This document shows, piece after piece, positions 1 to 7,639 of a DNA stretch of 30,697 nucleotides. The number at the start of each line of letters is the position of its first letter. Position 1 is the first letter of the stretch. Below the pieces are notes generated by a model. It saw nothing but the letters and a program-made list of their open reading frames with translations. It was not told the DNA's origin and made no database searches. A program made the position numbers and the translations under genes. Source of the DNA: CAUZRD01 sp963582255. GTDB lineage: Bacteria > Pseudomonadota > Alphaproteobacteria > Rhizobiales > TMED25. The stretch covers positions 1-30,697 of the forward strand of contig CAUZRD010000005.1 in NCBI GenBank assembly GCA_963582255.1. The letters are read 5' to 3'.

Positions 1-386
1 CGGTTGTGAGCGTTCTTGATGTGGACTCGTTCTCGCATTTGCCGTTGGTTGAGGGTTCTGGGGCTGCTGAAGCCGCGGTGCCGTTTTTAGCGGAGCTGTC
101 GCGACGTCCGGCGATTGCCGAACGGGTTCGTGCGTCGTTGCGTATTGGCTCGCGACGATGGTCTCTTCAGCTCGATAACGGAGTGATTGTCCATCTGCCC
201 GAACAGGGGGTGGACCGGGCTCTCGATGAGCTGATTGAACTTAATGAGCGTGCGGGACTGATCGACCGCGATGTCTCTGTGGTCGATATGCGTCTTCCCG
301 ATCGAATCACGGTTCGGCCAGGTCGGTCCCAGAACAATGAAAGTGCTAGTGTCCCCGTCGGCAAGCTTGCGGGGGCCAACACATGA
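1..386 (+). CDS. ftsQ: Cell division protein FtsQ, C-terminal part (5' truncated by window)
   Basis: This is the last ~127 codons of FtsQ, the bitopic inner-membrane divisome protein that links early and late division proteins through FtsB/FtsL. The frame is open to the window edge, so the N-terminal cytoplasmic tail, membrane helix and POTRA domain are missing. Visible is the periplasmic beta-domain segment: a strand-turn-strand around RRWSLQLDNGVIVHLPEQ, then a helix ending in VSVVDMRLPDRITVRP, the usual FtsQ end pattern. The TGA stop overlaps the ftsA start (ATGA), so the two are translationally coupled. Identification rests on this C-terminal pattern together with its position directly before ftsA-ftsZ. 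A GTG at position 6 is internal, not the true start. Confidence 0.93.
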   Translation, partial: VVSVLDVDSFSHLPLVEGSGAAEAAVPFLAELSRRPAIAERVRASLRIGSRRWSLQLDNGVIVHLPEQGVDRALDELIELNERAGLIDRDVSVVDMRLPDRITVRPGRSQNNESASVPVGKLAGANT

Positions 387-1696
387 GCCTGATGACATTC
401 AGGAAATTGTCGGGCATGGGCAATCAACGTGTGGGGGGAAGAAGTTCGGTTTGCGCTGCACTTGATGTTGGTACCCAGAAGGTTGCTTGCGCAATAGCCA
501 GGGTTCGCGGAGGTGCAGGCTATCAGGGGCGGGACGATGTGGACGTCATAGGCTTTGGCCACTGTGAATCTAGGGGGGTGAAAGCTGGCGTCATTGTTGA
601 TCTTTCCGCGGCTGAACAATCTATTCGCGGAGCGATCGGTGCGGCCGAGTCGATGGCTGGGGTGACGGTTGACGATGTGATTGTTCACTCAGCTTGCGGG
701 AGGATTCGATCGGAAATTTATGAAATTGGCGTGCCGGTTGTCTCAGATCGAGTTAGCCAGCGGGATCTTGATCGGGTGCTCCATACAGCGCGCGCGCAGC
801 CGCGAGGTGATCAACGCCTAGCCCTTCATTCGATGCCGCTTGGCTATTCTCTCGATGGTGGTGAGGGCGTGCGCGATCCTCTCGGTATGATCGGGGCGCA
901 GCTCAGTGTAGGTATGCATTTGGTAACCGCAGAGCCAGCGCCTTTGCGTAATCTCGCTCTTTGTGTTGATCGCACTCATGTGTCGATCTCGCGGGTTGCC
1001 GTCTCTCCATTGGTGAGTGCTATTTCTACATTGACGCCTGACGAAGCCGATATTGGTGCAATCTGTATTGATATGGGTGGCGGCTGTACGACACTTGCAA
1101 TGTTTAGCGATGGTTTGTTCGTTCATGCAGATGCAATTGCGCTCGGTGGCCGGCATGTAACACTCGACCTTGCCCGCTGTCTATCGATGCCTCTGGCTGA
1201 GGCGGAGCGTATAAAGGTCCTCCATGGGAGTGTTTTGGTCAATGCGGATGGTGACAATGAACGTGTCGACATAGTGTCTCTTGAGCGAGAGGATCGGTTT
1301 CAGGGTGACAGTCAGATCTTAAAAACTGACCTCACGCGCGTTATTAAGCCGCGTGTTGAGGAAACTTTTGAGCTGTTGCGTGACCGGTTGGAGCAATCTG
1401 GTGCGGGGTCGTTGCGCGGGCGACGCATTGTGCTTACCGGAGGCGCAAGTCAGCTGGCCGGCATTGAGGTTCTTGCCAGATCTATATTGGGCGGCGAAGT
1501 GCGTCTTGGCGTGCCGCGTGCATATTCAGGCGCGGGCGCCAGTGCAGTGGGGCCTGGATTCTCAGCTCTGTTCGGTCTTATCGCCTATGCGCAAACAGAA
1601 GAATTTGAGCCAAGTTCATCGTTGCCTAGTCCAAGTCAAGTAGATGAAGGCAGCTATTTAGTTAGGGTTGGAAGATGGTTGCAGCAAGCTTTTTAA
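383..1696 (+). CDS. ftsA: Cell division protein FtsA (actin-like membrane tether of FtsZ)
   Basis: FtsA is an actin-fold ATPase that anchors FtsZ filaments to the inner membrane and recruits later divisome proteins. In its 437 residues I see the phosphate-1 loop (ALDVGTQKVA, ~26-35), the phosphate-2 motif (DMGGGCTTLAMF, ~230-241) and the adenosine motif (LTGGASQLAG, 351-360). The FtsA-specific 1C subdomain lies between the first two. The end YLVRVGRWLQQAF (425-437) is an amphipathic membrane-targeting helix. The start overlaps the ftsQ stop by 4 nt, and length is normal for the family. It is followed by a ~100-bp gap and then ftsZ, its direct partner. Confidence 0.97.
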   Translation: MSLMTFRKLSGMGNQRVGGRSSVCAALDVGTQKVACAIARVRGGAGYQGRDDVDVIGFGHCESRGVKAGVIVDLSAAEQSIRGAIGAAESMAGVTVDDVIVHSACGRIRSEIYEIGVPVVSDRVSQRDLDRVLHTARAQPRGDQRLALHSMPLGYSLDGGEGVRDPLGMIGAQLSVGMHLVTAEPAPLRNLALCVDRTHVSISRVAVSPLVSAISTLTPDEADIGAICIDMGGGCTTLAMFSDGLFVHADAIALGGRHVTLDLARCLSMPLAEAERIKVLHGSVLVNADGDNERVDIVSLEREDRFQGDSQILKTDLTRVIKPRVEETFELLRDRLEQSGAGSLRGRRIVLTGGASQLAGIEVLARSILGGEVRLGVPRAYSGAGASAVGPGFSALFGLIAYAQTEEFEPSSSLPSPSQVDEGSYLVRVGRWLQQAF

Positions 1697-1746
1697 GGCT
1701 AGAAGAGAATGGTGTTACGTCGTGATGCCATCGTGTTTGGTTTGAG

Positions 1747-1770
1747 AGAGGGGCCGGAGGGCCTCTTGGC
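1747..1770 (+). repeat. Imperfect hairpin in the ftsA-ftsZ gap
   Basis: AGAGG-GGCC and GGGCC-TCT arms around a short GGA loop can fold, with one bulge, about 30 nt before the ftsZ start. There is no following U-run, so it is not a classic terminator. It could affect mRNA processing or ftsZ translation. Function is not shown. Confidence 0.35.
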
Positions 1771-1797
1771 GGGAATTTTGAAAGGTGAAGTGGTGAG

Positions 1798-3459
1798 ATG
1801 TCGATAAATCTAAAAATGCCTGAAACCATCAATGAATTAAAACCCCGAATCACAGTATTTGGTGTTGGTGGCGCCGGAGGGAATGCCGTGAATAATATGA
1901 TTCAAGCCGGACTTGAGGGGGTTGAATTTGTTGTGGCCAATACGGATGCGCAGGCGCTGGCAATGTCCAGTGCGGATTCGCGCATTCAAATGGGGACAGC
2001 CATCACTGAGGGGCTTGGTGCTGGATCACAGCCACATATTGGTGCGGCCGCGGCAGAGGAGTCGATGGCCGAGATTCTCGACCATGTTACCGGCGCTCAT
2101 ATGGTATTCATCACAGCTGGAATGGGGGGGGGGACCGGAACGGGGGCAGCTCCCGTGATAGCGCGTCTTGCGCGTGAACAACAAATTCTTACCATTGGTG
2201 TTGTAACCAAGCCTTTCCAGTTTGAGGGTGAACGGCGCCTGGTGATCGCTGAAGAGGGCATTGCCGAGTTTGCCAAGCATGTTGATACCTTGATTGTCAT
2301 TCCAAACCAGAATCTTTTCCGTGTTGCAAATGAGCGGACAACATTCGCCGATGCCTTCGCCATGGCTGATCAGGTTCTTTATTCTGGTGTTGCTGGCATT
2401 ACTGATCTGATGGTCAAGGAGGGATTGATTAATCTCGATTTTGCCGATGTCCGTACCATTATGACAGGCATGGGCAAGGCGATGATGGGTACCGGCGAGG
2501 CTTGTGGTGAGAAGCGAGCGATCGAGGCGGCAGAGGCAGCTATCGCTAATCCTCTGCTTGATGATGTGTCGATGAGGGGCGCGGCTGGGTTGTTGATATC
2601 TATTACCGGTGGTGAGGATTTGACACTTTATGAGGTTGATGAGGCGGCAACTCGCATACGCCAGGAAGTGGATGAAGGGGCCAATATCATCCTTGGCGCT
2701 ACGTTCGATAATGCGCTTGAGGGCTATATCAGGGTATCGGTTGTTGCTACTGGAATTGAGGGCGAGCAAATAGCGTTACCTCAGTCCAGCACACTTTCAC
2801 AACAAACGATGAGTTCGGTAAGCTCAGACGAAGCATTGATTGATGCTGGGGCGCAGCAACAACCGGCAGCGTTGGGGCGTTATAGCAACGCTCCATCTGG
2901 AGCGTTAGGCTCACCCCCTGCCAAACCTGTTGATGTCACTGTGCGCCGCGTGGATCCGCACCAGAGCATTGGTTCTTACCCGGCATCATCGGTTGATGAG
3001 AGCCAAGTGATCAGAGAAAATGAACATGTTGATTCAGGCCAGCCGTTTATCCCGCCAAACCCTTCCGTGGTAGGCCGACGAATGCCGAGCGTCGAAGATT
3101 TTCCCATACATGTTCAGCGTGAAATGGCAGCTCGGGGAAAAGCTCCAGCGCATCATGGCGTCGAGGCACAAAAGCGCAAGACTGGTTTTTTGGAACGCCT
3201 GGCTAATGTTGGTCTAGGCCGGCGGTCCGATGCCGTGGAGGCGGGTATAAATCCTGATCTTGGATTTAGTGTGCCACAACCTTCAGTCTCTCAGCCACAG
3301 CGGGATCAGGGTGATATTGAACGGGGGCAGCTCGATGATTTTACTCAAAATTCCCGTGTCCAGCATGGCGAACCACAAGAGCGGCATCAAGTTGCATCAG
3401 CAGTTGATGAAGATGATGAGCTGGAGATTCCGGCATTCCTGCGGCGTCAGGCTAATTAG
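1798..3459 (+). CDS. ftsZ: Cell division GTPase FtsZ
   Basis: FtsZ is the tubulin-like GTPase that forms the cytokinetic Z ring. Of 553 residues, the globular core is about 1-320. It carries the nucleotide-binding FGVGGAGGNAVNNM stretch (21-34), the tubulin signature GGGTGTG (110-116) and the T7 synergy loop NLDFADVR (212-219) that completes the neighbouring subunit's GTPase site. Residues ~321-538 form a long, low-complexity linker rich in Q, S, P and charged residues. The conserved C-terminal peptide EIPAFLRRQ (543-551) binds FtsA. The long linker is normal for alphaproteobacteria, where FtsZ exceeds 500 residues. The start has a purine-rich AAGGTGAAG upstream. The ftsA-ftsZ gap contains an imperfect hairpin. 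Confidence 0.98.
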   Translation: MSINLKMPETINELKPRITVFGVGGAGGNAVNNMIQAGLEGVEFVVANTDAQALAMSSADSRIQMGTAITEGLGAGSQPHIGAAAAEESMAEILDHVTGAHMVFITAGMGGGTGTGAAPVIARLAREQQILTIGVVTKPFQFEGERRLVIAEEGIAEFAKHVDTLIVIPNQNLFRVANERTTFADAFAMADQVLYSGVAGITDLMVKEGLINLDFADVRTIMTGMGKAMMGTGEACGEKRAIEAAEAAIANPLLDDVSMRGAAGLLISITGGEDLTLYEVDEAATRIRQEVDEGANIILGATFDNALEGYIRVSVVATGIEGEQIALPQSSTLSQQTMSSVSSDEALIDAGAQQQPAALGRYSNAPSGALGSPPAKPVDVTVRRVDPHQSIGSYPASSVDESQVIRENEHVDSGQPFIPPNPSVVGRRMPSVEDFPIHVQREMAARGKAPAHHGVEAQKRKTGFLERLANVGLGRRSDAVEAGINPDLGFSVPQPSVSQPQRDQGDIERGQLDDFTQNSRVQHGEPQERHQVASAVDEDDELEIPAFLRRQAN

Positions 3460-3788
3460 TAGTGAGAAGGTAATTGTGAGGGAATAGGGGGTCATTGTCC
3501 TCGGTGGGTGGGTTCAATCTCCTCTCTGCAGGGCGTGATATTCGTTCTGGTAGGAGTAGCATGGAGTTTATGTGTTTTTTTCGTTTATTTTGTTAATATG
3601 CTAAGGGGAGGTATAGTTGGCAAGATATTGAATTTAAATGTAAAACGACCTACATTTTTGGATATTTTTTGTATGCTAAGATAATTTTAAATCCGTATTT
3701 GCACTATGGTACTGGAACCATGTACTGATGTATTGGGTATTGGATCTGGTTCCGTTGGGGCACTACATTTTGCACGGTTTCGGGTGGT
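3460..3788 (+). other. AT-rich ftsZ-lpxC intergenic region with promoter-like elements
   Basis: These 329 bp hold no convincing gene. The 3' two thirds are markedly AT-rich compared with the flanking genes. The region has a 9-nt direct repeat TATGCTAAG at 3597-3605 and 3672-3680. At 3561-3596 a very short frame (MEFMCFFRLFC) follows an AGGAG. A promoter-like pair lies at 3658-3685. It probably separates the division operon from independent lpxC transcription; that is inference. Confidence 0.5.
3658..3685 (+). promoter_or_regulatory. Predicted sigma-70-type promoter of lpxC
   Basis: A -35-like TTGGAT (3658-3663) and -10-like GATAAT (3680-3685) are separated by 16 bp in AT-rich DNA. They lie about 100 bp upstream of the lpxC start. 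Prediction from sequence only. Confidence 0.4.
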
Positions 3789-4733
3789 ATGGGGAAAATT
3801 AAAGATTTCGGGCAGCAGTCAACACTTGTTTGTGCGACTACCCTCAGTGGTACTGGTGTCCACACAGGACGTCCGTCACGGGTAACGCTGCATCCAGCTG
3901 AGGTAGATACGGGAATTTGTTTTCGGCGTACCGATCTTACCAATGGTACACGCAGTACCGTCATCAGGGTTCAACGTCATAATGTTGGCTCGACCAAATG
4001 GTGCACAGAAATGCGCAATGGTGATGGGGTGTCGGTCATGACGGTTGAGCATTTGCTTGCTGCGCTTGGTGGAGCAGGTATTGATAATTGTGACATTCAC
4101 GTTAGCGGTCCGGAGATTCCTATACTTGATGGGAGTTCGCGGGACTTTCTAAGTGCGATCTACGGTGCTGGTATTGAAAAACAACACCGTGTGCGTGGCT
4201 ATATTCGTGTTCTTCAGCCAGTTAGTTTGAAGGTCGGCATGTCATCGGCTGAGTTTCTACCGGATACGCGCAGTGTGATTGAGACCAAGATCGATTTTTC
4301 TCATCCGGCCATTGGCTGCCAGGAGATGACCTATGTAGCTTCGGCTGCTTCTTTTGATCGCGACATAGCCACGGCGCGTACATTTGGGTTCCTCTCACAG
4401 GCAAAGGAATTGCACTCAAGGGGCTTTGGCCTAGGCGCATCTTTGGATAACACTGTCGTACTTGATGATTCGTCGGTGATGAATCACAACGGGCTGAGAT
4501 TCGCCGATGAGTTTGTGCGTCATAAAACTTTGGATGTGTGCGGCGATCTTATGTTCGCTGGTGCACCAATTGTTGGTCTGTTTCGGACATATCGGGGCGG
4601 GCACCATCTTAATCATGCAGCGATAAACTGTCTTTTGGCACAACAGGAAGCGTGGGAGTATATCGTGGCGGACGAACCTAAAAAAGCCTTAATCACAGCC
4701 GAGTGTGTCGTTGCAGTCGGTGCCGCATCGTAA
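3789..4733 (+). CDS. lpxC: UDP-3-O-acyl-N-acetylglucosamine deacetylase LpxC
   Basis: LpxC is the zinc amidase that catalyses the committed step of lipid A synthesis, removing acetate from UDP-3-O-acyl-GlcNAc in the cytoplasm. Its 314 residues show the catalytic Glu and zinc His in TVEHLLAAL (E87, H88) and the remaining zinc ligands in VRHKTLDVCGD (H245, D249). The catalytic His is in GGHHLNH (H272). The last Asn of the usual GHxLNN motif is His here. The N-terminal STLVCATTLSGTGVHTG is the typical substrate-passage start. Its position after ftsZ and before bamD matches alphaproteobacterial order. Presence of lpxC implies a lipopolysaccharide-bearing outer membrane. Confidence 0.97.
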   Translation: MGKIKDFGQQSTLVCATTLSGTGVHTGRPSRVTLHPAEVDTGICFRRTDLTNGTRSTVIRVQRHNVGSTKWCTEMRNGDGVSVMTVEHLLAALGGAGIDNCDIHVSGPEIPILDGSSRDFLSAIYGAGIEKQHRVRGYIRVLQPVSLKVGMSSAEFLPDTRSVIETKIDFSHPAIGCQEMTYVASAASFDRDIATARTFGFLSQAKELHSRGFGLGASLDNTVVLDDSSVMNHNGLRFADEFVRHKTLDVCGDLMFAGAPIVGLFRTYRGGHHLNHAAINCLLAQQEAWEYIVADEPKKALITAECVVAVGAAS

Positions 4734-4751
4734 CTGGCCGGCTGCATTTTT

Positions 4752-4780
4752 ATTGAGGTTTAGTGGTATCTAATCTCAAT
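4752..4780 (+). repeat. Hairpin between lpxC and bamD
   Basis: ATTGAG (4752-4757) and CTCAAT (4775-4780) form an outer stem. TTAG (4760-4763) and CTAA (4770-4773) form an inner stem with a 6-nt loop. No proper U-run follows, so it may be a weak terminator or a processing site. Confidence 0.35.
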
Positions 4781-4802
4781 ATAGATTTTAGAGATCGTCT
4801 AG

Positions 4803-5699
4803 ATGTCAATTGCAGCTGCTTGGAGCTGGGATAAAAAGTTGTCACTCACCAATATACTATACGGATATAACCACCGACTTGCCGCCATACTTGTGCTTTT
4901 CGTCGCATTAGGAGTTTCTGGGTGCCAGGCCGTTGGATTTGGCAGCTCCGATAAGGTGGATACGTATGTGGAACGGCAGGTTGATGATCTATATAATGAA
5001 GCTGCCGACAGCCTTGCGGCACGTGAATTTGAGAGCGCCGCGACGCAATTTGAGGAAGTTGAGCGTCAGCATCCATATTCGAAATGGGCACAGCGCGCCT
5101 TGTTGATGTCGGCCTATGCCTATTACGAAAAAGAAGACTATGAGAGCGCCATCTCGGCTGCTGAGCGTTATATGGCGCTTCATCCATCATCCGACGCAGC
5201 ACCTTATGCCCAGTATCTGGTCGCTAACTCCTATTATGAGCAAATTGGTGATGTTCGGCGTGATCAGGAGATCACTCGCCAAGCGCTTCGTGAATTGGAA
5301 GATCTTGTGCGGCGTTACCCAAATACGGATTATGCGAGAGACTCCAAGCTCAAAGTTGAGCTTACCCGCGATCATCTTGCCGGCAAGGAGATGGATGTTG
5401 GACGTTATTATTTAAAGGACAGGGCATTCGTTGCCGCGATTAACCGTTTCAGAGTTGTGGTCACAGACTTTCAGACAACGGCCCATGTGGAAGAGGCTTT
5501 GGCTCGTTTGGCGGAAGCTTATATGGCACTTGGAGTGGCGAGTGAGGCGCAGACTGCTGCCGCAATTCTCGGTCATAACTACCCAAGTAGCTCGTGGTAT
5601 GAAAATACCTATATTTTGCTAAAAAGTAGCGGATTGGCGCCGAGGGTAGATTCAAAATCGTGGATCAGCAGGGCGTGGAAGCAGATTGCGCCGGCATAG
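4803..5699 (+). CDS. bamD: Outer membrane assembly lipoprotein BamD
   Basis: BamD is the essential lipoprotein partner of BamA in the complex that folds beta-barrel proteins into the outer membrane. The protein has 298 residues. It has a hydrophobic stretch (LAAILVLFVALGVSGC) ending in a lipobox with acyl-acceptor Cys at 41. The mature part is a series of TPR-like helices (DSLAAREFESAATQFEEVE, then DYESAISAAERYMALHP, then QALRELEDLVRRYP and AINRFRVVVTDF). The segment before the hydrophobic core is long for a signal peptide (~24 residues). A TTG at 4839 would give a more usual signal and is an alternative start. It is followed by a 257-bp gap to recN. Confidence 0.95.
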   Translation: MSIAAAWSWDKKLSLTNILYGYNHRLAAILVLFVALGVSGCQAVGFGSSDKVDTYVERQVDDLYNEAADSLAAREFESAATQFEEVERQHPYSKWAQRALLMSAYAYYEKEDYESAISAAERYMALHPSSDAAPYAQYLVANSYYEQIGDVRRDQEITRQALRELEDLVRRYPNTDYARDSKLKVELTRDHLAGKEMDVGRYYLKDRAFVAAINRFRVVVTDFQTTAHVEEALARLAEAYMALGVASEAQTAAAILGHNYPSSSWYENTYILLKSSGLAPRVDSKSWISRAWKQIAPA

Positions 5700-5879
5700 C
5701 TTCCCCTATTTTTTAATAGTTAGGTTGTCCGTATAGAGTCAACTATCGCGAGCACCTTTTATGTTCTCCCGAAACACCCAAAAGATGTTCTCTTCATACC
5801 CATTGATGGTTAATCTATGATGTTTTTATGGAGCTTGTTTAGGCCCTGATATTTTAGTGTGGTTCTCCCCATTATGTAT

Positions 5880-5917
5880 GTTCATAAATTGTTTAAAAAA
5901 ACTCAAGAAACTAGGAT
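5880..5917 (+). promoter_or_regulatory. Candidate LexA (SOS) box overlapping a predicted recN promoter
   Basis: GTTCATAAATTGTTT (5880-5894) matches the alphaproteobacterial LexA consensus GTTC-N7-GTTC except for the last base. Its right half overlaps a -35-like TTGTTT (5889-5894), spaced 17 bp from a -10-like TAGGAT (5912-5917). LexA bound there would block RNA polymerase. recN is SOS-regulated in many bacteria, which supports the call; binding is not shown. Confidence 0.45.
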
Positions 5918-5956
5918 TTTATAGGCTGATGATCACATCGCCTCTATAATAGATGT

Positions 5957-7639
5957 ATGCTTGTCGCACTTTCCATTCGTGATATAGTTCTGATCGATCA
6001 TCTGGATCTTGAATTTGGGCCGGGTCTTTGCGTTCTGTCTGGTGAGACGGGTGCTGGAAAGTCGATCTTACTTGATAGCCTTGCGCTTGCGCTTGGTGCG
6101 CGTGGTGATGCTGGGCTGGTGCGCCATGGTTCAAAACAGGGGAGTGTCACCGCTGTTTTTACGCATTGTAATATTGAGCAGATTCGATGCGTGCTCGATG
6201 AGCAAGAACTTGAGATAGCGGATGATGAGCTGGTCTTGAGGCGCATCCAGTTTGCCGATGGTCGTACGCGCGGATTTTTTAATGATCAGCCAATCGGTAT
6301 CCGGCTGATGCAAAAAATTGGCAGAAATCTTGTAGAAATTCATGGTCAGCATGAAGAGCGCGCACTGCTTGAGCCATCATCACACCTAGCACTGATTGAT
6401 GCATTTGGAGACTTGAAACAGCCATTGGCAGAAGTTTCTAGATGCTGGCATCACTGGAGGGAGGCTAAAGATAAATTAAATGCCCACAAGAAGGAGGTGT
6501 CGCAAGCGCTTGCCGAATATGATTATCTGAAACACGTTCATGAAGAGTTGGTTCAAATTGCTCCGTTGGTCGGTGAAGAGGAGCAATTAGCGCAAGACCG
6601 TGCGTTGATGATGGCTGGCGAGCAGATAGTTGCTGATCTTGATGAGTGTGAACGGTACTTGTTTTCAGACGGTGGCGCGGATGGCAAAGTTAGTGAGGCA
6701 ATTAGCGCTATCGAGCGTGGGCGCGTCGATGCTACGGATCTCTTGAGTGAGTTGATGGAGGCAATCTCCAGGTGCCGTGCCGAACTCGATGATGTGCGGC
6801 GGATTATCACTGGAGTTCAACAAAGATCGCAATTTGACACAGTGCGCCTGGAAGAGACCGAAGAGCGGCTGTTTGCCCTGAGAGCTGCCGCGCGCAAGCA
6901 CAATGTCTCAGTTGACGATTTGGTCACAACTAAACAGGTTTTTGCAGACAAGTTAGCGTCGATCAAAAGTAGTGATGACCTCCTTGATAACTTGGGCGAA
7001 GCGTTGCAACAGGCACAGGGGCACTATTTAGCTGCCGCGGCTGATTTGTCTAGCTGCAGGTATAAGGTGGCTGGCAAGTTTGATGAGGCGGTTGTAGGCA
7101 AGCTTGGGCCGCTTCGCCTTGCTGAAGCGCACTTTGTGTCACTGATTGAACAGCTTGCCATAGACAATGCCACAGAAAGAGGGACAGATCGGGTTCAATT
7201 CATGCTGGCATCGAACAAGGGTGCGCCGCCGGGTCCGCTCAGTAAAGTGATCTCTGGTGGTGAGTTGTCGCGGGTCATGTTAGCCGTGAAAGTTGTGCTC
7301 GCCAGTTGTGGTGGGGCGCCAACACTAATTTTTGATGAAATTGATTCAGGTGTTGGCGGTGCTGTCGCCGATGCAGTGGGGCAATGCCTTAGTGCTCTAA
7401 GCGGGCAGTTTCAGGTATTGGTTGTCACTCATTCTCCTCAGGTTGCAGCCCGCGCAGGTGATCATTTGTTGATTAGAAAACTGCCGGGTAGAGGCGAGAT
7501 TGAAATGCCGTGTACGCAAGTTTTGCGACTTAGTAATGGAGATAGGTGTGAGGAAATTGCTCGCATGCTTGCAGGAGCGGAAGTTACTGATGAGGCCCGA
7601 GCGGCTGCTGGCCGTTTGATGTCTGGAGTATCTTCGTGA
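5957..7639 (+). CDS. recN: DNA repair protein RecN (SMC-like ATPase)
   Basis: RecN is an SMC-family ATPase acting early in double-strand break repair, tethering DNA and promoting RecA-dependent pairing. Its 560 residues show Walker A GETGAGKS (29-36) after the typical MLVALSIRDIVLIDHLDLEF start. The centre is two predicted coiled-coil halves (~155-400). They are followed by the ABC signature ISGGELSR (432-439), Walker B LIFDEIDSG (457-465) and the switch segment VVTHSPQVAA. Length is normal. A LexA-like box lies upstream, and a TATAAT (5945-5950) only 7 nt before the ATG could give a leaderless transcript. The stop overlaps the ligA GTG start (GTGA), indicating a repair operon with the ligase. 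Confidence 0.97.
   Translation: MLVALSIRDIVLIDHLDLEFGPGLCVLSGETGAGKSILLDSLALALGARGDAGLVRHGSKQGSVTAVFTHCNIEQIRCVLDEQELEIADDELVLRRIQFADGRTRGFFNDQPIGIRLMQKIGRNLVEIHGQHEERALLEPSSHLALIDAFGDLKQPLAEVSRCWHHWREAKDKLNAHKKEVSQALAEYDYLKHVHEELVQIAPLVGEEEQLAQDRALMMAGEQIVADLDECERYLFSDGGADGKVSEAISAIERGRVDATDLLSELMEAISRCRAELDDVRRIITGVQQRSQFDTVRLEETEERLFALRAAARKHNVSVDDLVTTKQVFADKLASIKSSDDLLDNLGEALQQAQGHYLAAAADLSSCRYKVAGKFDEAVVGKLGPLRLAEAHFVSLIEQLAIDNATERGTDRVQFMLASNKGAPPGPLSKVISGGELSRVMLAVKVVLASCGGAPTLIFDEIDSGVGGAVADAVGQCLSALSGQFQVLVVTHSPQVAARAGDHLLIRKLPGRGEIEMPCTQVLRLSNGDRCEEIARMLAGAEVTDEARAAAGRLMSGVSS

Noticed and set aside
167..688. 173-codon frame antisense to ftsQ/ftsA
   Set aside because: Shadow of two well-supported overlapping genes; Ser/Arg-rich peptide with no domain.
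2026..2769. 247-codon frame antisense to ftsZ
   Set aside because: ftsZ is certain on the plus strand. The antisense peptide has no recognisable domain and follows the codon pattern of the real gene.
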